DNA of 64,000 bases, taken from CAWKAV01 sp963847735 (lineage in GTDB: Bacteria > Desulfobacterota > Desulfuromonadia > Desulfuromonadales > BM103). Positions within the stretch are counted from its first letter, which is position 1, and every line of letters starts with the position of its first letter. Under the pieces are notes generated by a model that was not told the origin of the DNA, made no database searches, and worked only from the letters and a program-made list of their open reading frames with translations. A program made the translations under genes and the position numbers. Positions 41,976-48,555 of this stretch are shown here, one piece after another. The stretch spans positions 186,001-250,000 of the forward strand of contig CAWKAV010000003.1 in the NCBI GenBank assembly GCA_963847735.1. The letters are read 5' to 3'.

Positions 41976-43031
41976 TCAAGCCAGCAGTTCCAGCGCCCGC
42001 GACCGCCAGGAGAGGACTGCTATCTGGGTGTGCATGCGCGCAGCGAGTTCGGGAAATTCGACGCGAATCACCTCAGCGGCGAAATTGGCGAGGAAGCGCG
42101 ACTTCAGCTCGGCCCGGGCGCGGTCCATGCCGATCTGTTCGTAGGGGACCGAGGCGAACAGCAGAAAGCCATCGACCGGGATCCGGCCGGCGTGCATGTT
42201 GGCTTCGATGATGCCTGCGGCCTTACGGATCGGGTCGGCCAGGTCGGGACTGTAGGGGCCGATAATCAGGGCGAGGTTGGGGGTGTGGAGAAAATCGAAA
42301 CCGCGGCCCAGGCAGATCATCCACTCGCGGTGCTCAATATCGAGCGGGCGGCTGGTATCGCGAACCTGGGCAACCCACTTGAGGTTGCCTTCGAGCAGCG
42401 GCAGCAGGTCCTGCTGCATCTGCTCGGACATGTCGGGGTAGAGGGCGCTCAGACGATGGCCGAGGGAGGCTGCATCGGCCGGAGCAATGCTGGCCAGATC
42501 GAGAATCTCGTCGTTAAGGCCATGCAGAAGCAGGGCATCTTCGTCAGTCTCGTAACCGCACAGGATGGGGTAGACAGTGCCATGATCGGCTCCGAAGATA
42601 TGCTCGGCCTGCTGCTTGATGACCCGGCAATGCTCGAGGGCCGCCGCGGTATTGTAGGAGAAACCGGCGCATCCCCGTTTGGCGTCACCGCGGGAGAAGT
42701 GGTAGGTGATGAAGATCAGCACCTGACGACCAGTGGCCACCATGCGGTAGACACCATCGGCGAGGACCTCGCCGAGGTGTGGCCATCCCAGGTCGAACAT
42801 GCCGCCAAGGTTACGAAAGGGTTGAATAATGCCAGGCGGGGTGTTGGTGGCCACCGGGATGTTGATGCGGCCATCCATGCATTTGAGCACCATGATGGCC
42901 GTCGGGTGTTTTGCCAGGTAGAGCTCCCGGGCCAGGTAGGCCTCGGGGCTGCGAAATTCCGAGGTGTGGCGGCGGGCCAGATCCAGTAGCCATTCGACGC
43001 GTTCAGCGATCGGCCTGTGATGGATGCTCAT
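41976..43031 (-). CDS. CsoSCA-like carbonic anhydrase domain protein
   Basis: A 351-residue protein with a beta-type carbonic anhydrase active site: Cys51 and the Asp53-Arg55 dyad in LKCMDGRIN, His111 in TYHFSRG and Cys121 in RGCAGF. Ten residues from His to Cys, not three as in common beta enzymes, match the carboxysomal CsoSCA subclass in which this spacing is long. Presumed reaction: CO2 hydration with zinc. No carboxysome or RuBisCO genes are near. The ATG at 43031 has GGGAGGAG upstream; a 39-codon extension is discarded. Assignment rests on the spaced motif, not on a search. Confidence 0.7.
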   Translation of the reverse strand: MSIHHRPIAERVEWLLDLARRHTSEFRSPEAYLARELYLAKHPTAIMVLKCMDGRINIPVATNTPPGIIQPFRNLGGMFDLGWPHLGEVLADGVYRMVATGRQVLIFITYHFSRGDAKRGCAGFSYNTAAALEHCRVIKQQAEHIFGADHGTVYPILCGYETDEDALLLHGLNDEILDLASIAPADAASLGHRLSALYPDMSEQMQQDLLPLLEGNLKWVAQVRDTSRPLDIEHREWMICLGRGFDFLHTPNLALIIGPYSPDLADPIRKAAGIIEANMHAGRIPVDGFLLFASVPYEQIGMDRARAELKSRFLANFAAEVIRVEFPELAARMHTQIAVLSWRSRALELLA

Positions 43032-43354
43032 GGTCTCCTCCCGGACAGTGGTGGCAGGGTCAGCGCCGTGGGACAGGGGACATAATACCGAAACAGGATA
43101 CATAATGCCAATTCTAATCTCGGGTGCAATCCTGGATGTCGGAGCCAATACGAGGTTTGGCGTCAGTCCGGACTAATCTTGCCGGCTCCTCAAAAAAACG
43201 GGCAGTTCCACCTCTCTCGGTGTGCACTGCCACACAGTACAACATTCCACCCAGGAAATGGCGATAGAAGCGGACGGTTTTTTCCCGTACCAATTTTGAC
43301 CTGGCGATTGTTGCCGGCATGATGTCTGGTAAGATTGCCTGAGAGGGTTACGGG
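43032..43354. other. intergenic region between divergent genes
   Basis: 323 bases; the minus strand has an open frame (43114-43320) without a ribosome-binding site that was not accepted as a gene. It should contain promoters for the carbonic anhydrase and SagB-type genes. Confidence 0.4.
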
Positions 43355-44125
43355 ATGAGAGAGGACAAAATCAGGCTATATCGCGACTTCTTGACCGACA
43401 GGCTGCGCCTGGAGATCGACTTCCGTCGAACCGACCAGAACCTGGGGGTGATGGCACCGCCGATCCAGAAACCTTGCGCAGATGACCAGAAACTGATCGG
43501 CTTGCCCGGGCGGGAGACCTTTAAGGAGTTCCACGGCACCGACCTGATCGATGCGATCGACAACCGCCGCAGCCACCGACGCTTTCACGATCTGCCGCTG
43601 TCGCTGCAGGAGTTGTCGTTCCTGCTCTGGGCGAGCCAGGGGATCCGTGAGGTCGTCACCCCCGGCTGTGCCCTGCGCACGGTGCCGTCGGCTGGCTGCC
43701 GTCATGCGTTTGAAACCTACCTGATGGTCAACGCTGTGGAGACTCTCGCAGGAGGGGTCTATCGCTACCTGCCGGTAGAGCACGCCTTGGTTTTTGAGCA
43801 TGACGTCGAGACGCTGACTCATCGAATCGTGCAGGCGACCCTCGGCCAGACCTTCATCGGTACGGCACCGGTGGTCTTCGCCTGGACGGTCATCCCTTAC
43901 CGCATGGAGTGGCGTTACGACATCGCCGCCCACCGTGTGATCGCAATGGACGTCGGTCACCTGTGCCAGAACCTCTACCTGGCCTGCGAAGCAATCAACG
44001 CTGGTACCTGCGCCATCGCTGCTTATCACCAGGAGAAGATGGACCAGTTGCTGCGCGTTGACGGCAGCGATGAGTTCACCATCTACCTCGCCCCGGTCGG
44101 CAAGGTCGATCGACAGCAGGCCTGA
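43355..44125 (+). CDS. SagB/ThcOx-family nitroreductase-like oxidoreductase
   Basis: A 256-residue flavin-fold protein of the SagB-type dehydrogenase group within the nitroreductase superfamily. Blocks: IDNRRSHRRFHDLPLSLQELSFLLWASQGI (about residues 66-95), RTVPSAGCRHAFETYLMVN and MDVGHLCQNLYLACEAINAGTCAIAAYH. FMN would sit at the RRSxR motif. Stand-alone members of this group have unknown substrates; no azoline-peptide genes are near. GAGAGGG precedes the ATG. Confidence 0.85.
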   Translation: MREDKIRLYRDFLTDRLRLEIDFRRTDQNLGVMAPPIQKPCADDQKLIGLPGRETFKEFHGTDLIDAIDNRRSHRRFHDLPLSLQELSFLLWASQGIREVVTPGCALRTVPSAGCRHAFETYLMVNAVETLAGGVYRYLPVEHALVFEHDVETLTHRIVQATLGQTFIGTAPVVFAWTVIPYRMEWRYDIAAHRVIAMDVGHLCQNLYLACEAINAGTCAIAAYHQEKMDQLLRVDGSDEFTIYLAPVGKVDRQQA

Positions 44126-44126
44126 A

Positions 44127-44350
44127 TCAGGCTCTTGCCACTGCCCCCGGTATGAGCTTCACCACCTTGAGGATGGTCGGACTCTGCCAGGGTGCAAAAG
44201 GCTTTCTGAGGTCGAAGGGCTTTATCTCGGTGTCGAGTTTGTATCTCTTGTTGATGAAGCGAAGCGCTGCTTGGATGAGGATCGCGGTGAGTTTCCGCGG
44301 ATTGAGTTGCGCTTCTGATATTGGGCCTGCTCCGTATATCCATAAAGAAG
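44127..44350 (-). pseudogene. possible 3' fragment of an unknown gene
   Basis: A start-less minus-strand frame of about 70 codons ends at 44127 with protein-like text (ISEAQLNPRKLTAILIQA, RFINKRYKLDTEIKPF, ILKVVKLIPGAVARA). It begins at a large hairpin, has no start codon or ribosome-binding site, and lies two bases from the convergent SagB-type stop. It looks like the tail of a deleted gene; family not recognised. Confidence 0.3.
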
Positions 44351-44389
44351 AGGCCCACGCGTGTGGGCAAGCACGTCGTGGGCCTCTTC
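44347..44389. terminator. large inverted repeat
   Basis: Thirteen-base perfect arms (GAAGAGGCCCACG and its complement) around a 17-base loop. Terminator-like but without a long T run. Confidence 0.5.
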
Positions 44390-44620
44390 AGCTGAAGGAG
44401 GTACTTTCAAGTACCGATGGTACAGGTATAAAGCACGAGATATGCCAAGTTGTGAGGCCGAGTATCTTCACGGGGTTAGGCCTTTGAAGATGTATGCGTG
44501 TGTATTTGTGACACACTTTATGTGCGGGAAATTGGTCGTTTTGGACGGAAAGTGTGTGCTTTTGATGACAGGTTAAAATTTGGTGAGTTTGTCTTTGTCA
44601 AGCCTGATCCTTGTGCCCGT

Positions 44621-45514
44621 TTACTGGCGGCACCAGAAAAACGGTTTCGGTGCATTGGCCAGGTAGGCGCCGCAGACCACCAGAAGGCCACCGCCGAGCA
44701 GGGAAATATCGAGAGTTTCACCAAGCAGGAGCGTCGCCAGAAGTACGCCGTTTACAGGCACAAAATTGATAAAGACAGCGGCGCGGGAAGGTCCGATTTT
44801 CTGAATCCCTTCGAAATACCAGAGGAAACCAATGACGGTGCCGAACAAGCCGAGATAGCCGATACTGCACCAGACCGTCCAGGAGAAGCCGAGGGCTTCC
44901 TGCAGGCTGCCATAGTAGAGCGCCGGGACCAGCAGCATCAAAGTTCCGGCCACGGATGACCAGCAGACGGCAGTGAGCGGGGAAAGGCCTCGCATCGCCG
45001 TTTTGCCGATAATCGAGTAGAGCGTCCAGGACAAAACGCAGCCAAAGATCAGTAGTTCACCGCGCCCTAAGCCGCCACTTAAAATTTGTAGCGGATGCCC
45101 CCTGGTGATGACCACCAGCGCGCCGACCACCGAAAGAGGGATACCGACAATACGGCTCAACGGCAAAGCCTCGCGATAGACGAGGGCAGAGCAGAGCGTG
45201 ATCGCCACCGGGTTCATGGCAATAATCAGCGCGGCACGGCTGGCCTCAATCATGGTCAGACCGTTAAAGAAGAACAAATTATAGGCGAACACACCTGTCA
45301 TGCCCAAGGCCGCAATCGCCAGCGTCTGGGATAAGCTGAGTTTCTGAAGTCGGCCCTCGATCTTCCAGACAGCCAACAATAAAAATGCCGAAGCAGTCGC
45401 AAAACGGAAGAATGCTGCGGAGACAGGATGCGCATTGCCAGCCAGAAAACGCCCGGCGACAAAGGTTCCTCCCCAGAAAAAAGCGACGGCAAAAAGTTTC
45501 AGATAGGTTTTCAA
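44621..45514 (-). CDS. EamA-type DMT transporter
   Basis: A 297-residue inner-membrane protein with ten predicted helices in two EamA repeats. Repeat one begins LFAVAFFWGGTFVAGRFLAGNAHP; repeat two includes GELLIFGCVLSWTLYSIIGKTAMRGLSPL. These drug/metabolite transporters often export amino acids or purines; substrate unknown. The start is TTG at 45514 with AGGA upstream. Confidence 0.88.
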   Translation of the reverse strand: MKTYLKLFAVAFFWGGTFVAGRFLAGNAHPVSAAFFRFATASAFLLLAVWKIEGRLQKLSLSQTLAIAALGMTGVFAYNLFFFNGLTMIEASRAALIIAMNPVAITLCSALVYREALPLSRIVGIPLSVVGALVVITRGHPLQILSGGLGRGELLIFGCVLSWTLYSIIGKTAMRGLSPLTAVCWSSVAGTLMLLVPALYYGSLQEALGFSWTVWCSIGYLGLFGTVIGFLWYFEGIQKIGPSRAAVFINFVPVNGVLLATLLLGETLDISLLGGGLLVVCGAYLANAPKPFFWCRQ

Positions 45515-45678
45515 GCAGATCCTGTGAAATGTGATTCTGGTTGGCTGGACAACGTGGCCGCCTCAATTTGATGAAAATTTAGGGGTATAATGACATCTGA
45601 AATTGTAATCGTCACTGGAAAACAGAACTTCGGATTGGTAGCATTCAATATTGAGCGTCCCCACTTCGGGCAATCGTC

Positions 45679-45698
45679 AATCTGTGTACATACAGATT
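45679..45698 (+). promoter_or_regulatory. palindromic operator candidate before the aldo/keto reductase gene
   Basis: AATCTGT-GTACAT-ACAGATT, seven-base perfect arms with a six-base spacer, ends just before the AAGGAGA ribosome-binding site. Size and position suit a TetR- or MarR-type repressor. No regulator gene is adjacent. Confidence 0.5.
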
Positions 45699-45712
45699 AA
45701 GGAGATGGAAAA

Positions 45713-46717
45713 ATGCAACAACGCAAACTGGGAACAGAAGGGCTGGTTGTTTCCGCCCAGGGATTGGGCTGTATGGGGATGTCGGACTTCTACGGAGAGC
45801 GCGACGAGCAGGAGGCCATCGCCACGATCCACCGCGCCCTGGAACTTGGCGTCAATTTCTTCGACACCTCTGATATGTACGGCCCTTACACCAATGAAGA
45901 GTTGATCGGTAAGGCCATCAAGGGCCGACGTGACGAGGTTATTGTCGCCACCAAGTTCGGTATCGTCAGAGGTAAGCCGGAGACAGCTGGTGGTTGGGCG
46001 CCAATCACCGGCATCTGTGGCAGGCCGGAGTATGTGCACTCCTGCTGTGATGCGTCACTGAAGCGCCTGGGAATTGACCACATCGATCTCTATTATCAAC
46101 ACCGGGTTGATACTGATGTCCCTATTGAAGAAACCGTCGGTGCCATGGCTGAACTGGTCTCTGCGGGCAAGGTCCGTTTTCTCGGTCTTTCAGAAGCCGG
46201 GGCCGCAACCCTCCGGCGGGCGCATGCTCTGCACCCCATCAGCGCACTGCAAACGGAATACTCCCTCTGGAGCCGTGACATCGAAGACGAGATTCTACCG
46301 ACCCTGCGTGAGCTTGGAATCGGGCTTGTGTCATACAGCCCGCTGGGGCGTGGCTTTCTGACGGGACAGATCACCCGTTTCGATGACTTTGCCGAGGACG
46401 ATTACCGCCGCATGTCGCCCCGTTTTCAGGGGCATAATTTTCAGAAGAATCTGGAGCTGGTGGAGCGGGTCAAGGCTATTGCCGATCGCCAGGGGGTGAC
46501 CGCCGGTCAGTTGGCCCTGGCCTGGGTGTTGGCTCAAGGGGATGATATCGTGCCGATACCTGGGACCAAACGGCGCACCTATCTGGAAGAGAATATTGCT
46601 GCAAGCCAGCTCCATCTTACCGGGCAGGACCTTGCCGTTATCGCCGAAGCCATGCCAAAAGGAATTGCATGTGGTGAGCGCTACCCGGACAGCATGATGA
46701 AGATGCTCAATCGATAA
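45713..46717 (+). CDS. aldo/keto reductase
   Basis: A 334-residue NADPH-dependent oxidoreductase of the AKR family (YajO/Tas/AKR13-like). Catalytic residues: Asp and Tyr in FFDTSDMYGPYTNEELIGKA, Lys in VATKFG, His in YYQHRVD. C-terminal cofactor block: IPGTKRRTYLEENI. It probably reduces aldehydes; substrate unknown. AAGGAG lies before the ATG and a palindromic operator just upstream suggests induction by a small molecule. Confidence 0.92.
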   Translation: MQQRKLGTEGLVVSAQGLGCMGMSDFYGERDEQEAIATIHRALELGVNFFDTSDMYGPYTNEELIGKAIKGRRDEVIVATKFGIVRGKPETAGGWAPITGICGRPEYVHSCCDASLKRLGIDHIDLYYQHRVDTDVPIEETVGAMAELVSAGKVRFLGLSEAGAATLRRAHALHPISALQTEYSLWSRDIEDEILPTLRELGIGLVSYSPLGRGFLTGQITRFDDFAEDDYRRMSPRFQGHNFQKNLELVERVKAIADRQGVTAGQLALAWVLAQGDDIVPIPGTKRRTYLEENIAASQLHLTGQDLAVIAEAMPKGIACGERYPDSMMKMLNR

Positions 46718-46825
46718 CCTATGAGGATTGCCTGGTGTCGAGGGCAATTCATTCAGGATCGGGAACACCCTGGCCCCCGATTTCTGACTTAAGTAGGGTG
46801 TCCTCGGCTCCGGCTCCGTTCAAAC

Positions 46826-46879
46826 TTTACCTAATCTTTACAGCTTCCTTAAGCAGACCTTAAACAGTTTCGCTATACT
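46826..46879 (+). promoter_or_regulatory. phased direct-repeat operator and -10 box of the msr operon
   Basis: Four 7-mers (ACTTTAC, TCTTTAC, TCCTTAA, ACCTTAA) are separated by four bases each, so the TTA core recurs exactly every 11 bases (46827, 46838, 46849, 46860). TATACT follows at 46874-46879, placing the last repeats over the -35 position. This is the architecture of PhoB/OmpR-family activator sites. The site lies 50 bases before msrB. Confidence 0.65.
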
Positions 46880-46930
46880 CTCCATAAACAACAAATCGGC
46901 ATAACAGCCGGATAAAAAAAGGAGAGCATC

Positions 46931-47534
46931 ATGAAAGCCCTGACCATCACGATTCTCAGCTTGACCCTGATCCTGATCGGGTTTGTCCAGGTGCAAAGCA
47001 AGAGTATGGACAAAAACATGGACAAGACCGGTGCCATGGCAACGCCTCAACCAATGCAGCACGACGACATGAAGATGAAACCAGATGGTATGATGAAAGG
47101 CGAAGACATGAACATGCAGAAGGAAGAGAAGACCATGCGCCAGATCACAACGCCCAGCGATGAAGAACTCCGCAGTCGCTTGACCCCGCTACAGTACAAG
47201 GTCACCCGGGAGAATGGCACCGAACCGGCTTTTTCACAATACCTACTGGAATAATCACGAGCCGGGCATCTACGTCGACATCATCTCCGGCGCACCGTTG
47301 TTCAGCTCCACCGACAAGTATGAGTCCGGCACCGGCTGGCCGAGCTTCACCAGGCCGCTGGATCCTGACCAGATCGTCGAGAAGGAAGACCGCAGCTTCT
47401 TCTCGGTCCGCACCGAGATCCGCAGCAAAGTTGCCGATGCGCACCTTGGTCACGTTTTCAATGACGGCCCGGCTCCGACCGGATTGCGCTATTGTATGAA
47501 TTCGGCGGCGCTGCGTCTTCATCCCTGCAGCTGA
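46931..47534 (+). pseudogene. msrB: exported methionine sulfoxide reductase B, frameshifted
   Basis: The gene starts with a signal peptide or anchor (MKALTITILSLTLILIGFVQV), then a Met-rich linker (about residues 30-75; 14 Met), then an MsrB domain. The frame breaks at a run of five T (47230-47234): before it LTPLQYKVTRENGTEPAF, after it HNTYWNNHEPGIYVDIISGAP in the next frame. Removing one T restores the whole domain, including GTGWPSF and the catalytic Cys in RYCMNSAALRL. It may be a sequencing error, a phase-variable tract or a real inactivation. It should reduce methionine R-sulfoxide in the periplasm together with MsrA downstream. Confidence 0.82.
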
Positions 47535-47615
47535 TCTGGTGAAAGAAGGTTACGGAGAATACGCAACATTGTTCAAATAATTTATCAACACAAGCTCTGC
47601 ATACCGGGAGGTCTT

Positions 47616-48206
47616 ATGAAATACCCACAGATACTTTTCCTCTTAACCATCCTGCTCGTTTTCGCCACGAGCGCCCTGGCCGACAAGGCGATCCTGGCCG
47701 GAGGATGCTTCTGGTGCATGGAGTCAGATTTTGAAAAACTCGCCGGCGTCACCGACGTGGTCTCCGGATTCACCGGCGGCACGCAGAAAGATCCAACCTA
47801 CAACGGCAACCATGAGGGGCACTATGAAGCGGTCGAAATCACCTATGACCCGAACCAGCTGAGCTACCAGAAGTTGCTCGATTATTACTGGGTGAACATC
47901 GACCCCTTTGATGCTCGCGGGCAATTCTGCGATAAGGGGCACAGCTATCTGGCGGCCATTTTTGTCGCCAATGAAACAGAAAAGAAAATTGCCGAGGAAT
48001 CAAAGAAACACGTTGCTGCGGAGTTCCCTGACCAAGCCGTGGTCACAGCCATTCTGGATACGTCGACCTTCTACCCGATCAAAGGGGATGAAAGCTACCA
48101 TCAGGATTATTACAAGAACAACTCTGTGAGCTACAATTTTTATCGATGGAACTGCGGTCGTGATCAACGCTTAAAAGCGATCTGGGGTGAGAAGGCGACT
48201 CATTGA
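47616..48206 (+). CDS. msrA: exported peptide methionine sulfoxide reductase A
   Basis: A 196-residue MsrA with a signal peptide (residues 1-22, cleavage after SALA). The active-site GGCFWC is at 29-34 with the catalytic Cys31. Further family text: GYxGG-like VVSGFTGGTQKDPTY, GHYEAVEITYDP and YYWVNIDPFDARGQFCDKGHSY. It reduces methionine S-sulfoxide, here outside the cytoplasm. It lies 82 bases after msrB, in the same direction and probably in one transcript, giving an extracytoplasmic pair for both sulfoxide stereoisomers. Confidence 0.94.
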   Translation: MKYPQILFLLTILLVFATSALADKAILAGGCFWCMESDFEKLAGVTDVVSGFTGGTQKDPTYNGNHEGHYEAVEITYDPNQLSYQKLLDYYWVNIDPFDARGQFCDKGHSYLAAIFVANETEKKIAEESKKHVAAEFPDQAVVTAILDTSTFYPIKGDESYHQDYYKNNSVSYNFYRWNCGRDQRLKAIWGEKATH

Positions 48207-48555
48207 GCCGGGCAGAGGGGCACTTAAAAGGGATTCATGCTTTTGAGTGCCCCGGGTTCCACGGAAACGCATTATATCATAGCCGTCCCCCGGTCCCCTG
48301 TTTCTGGCGTGCATTGTGCCCGGGCGATTTGAAACTGACGGAGCCATGTCCTCTCCTGCACATGAACAATGAATCGGGGTTCACAGTACCTGCTTCTCGA
48401 GGTATTGTTCCGTGCCTTTGGGCCATCCCAAGCACAACCCAAACAAAAACCGCTGCTCGGTGCATACCGCAACAGCGATTAAATGGTTGTTCAATAGTCC
48501 CTTGCGAAAGGCCCTTGCCGCTTTGCTTGGCACCTACCCAGCGCAAACAGCACGC
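48207..48555. other. intergenic region between convergent msrA and sbcC-like genes
   Basis: 349 bases with a large hairpin (48217-48253) after msrA and no supported gene in the remainder. Overlapping frames on both strands lack ribosome-binding sites. Confidence 0.5.
48217..48253 (+). terminator. long hairpin after msrA
   Basis: GGGGCACTTAAAAG pairs with CTTTTGAGTGCCCC (one mismatch) around a nine-base loop, 11 bases past the msrA stop. No T run, so possibly stem-dependent or rho-assisted. Confidence 0.55.

Larger units (their letters stand above)
44126..44620. other. gene-poor region after the SagB-type gene
   Basis: 495 bases holding a possible minus-strand gene remnant (44127-44350), a large hairpin (44347-44389) and otherwise AT-rich sequence to the EamA transporter stop. 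No intact gene seen. Confidence 0.5.

Noticed and set aside
43114..43320. Minus-strand frame of 68 codons
   Set aside because: No ribosome-binding site, no recognisable family, and it lies in the promoter region of two divergent genes.
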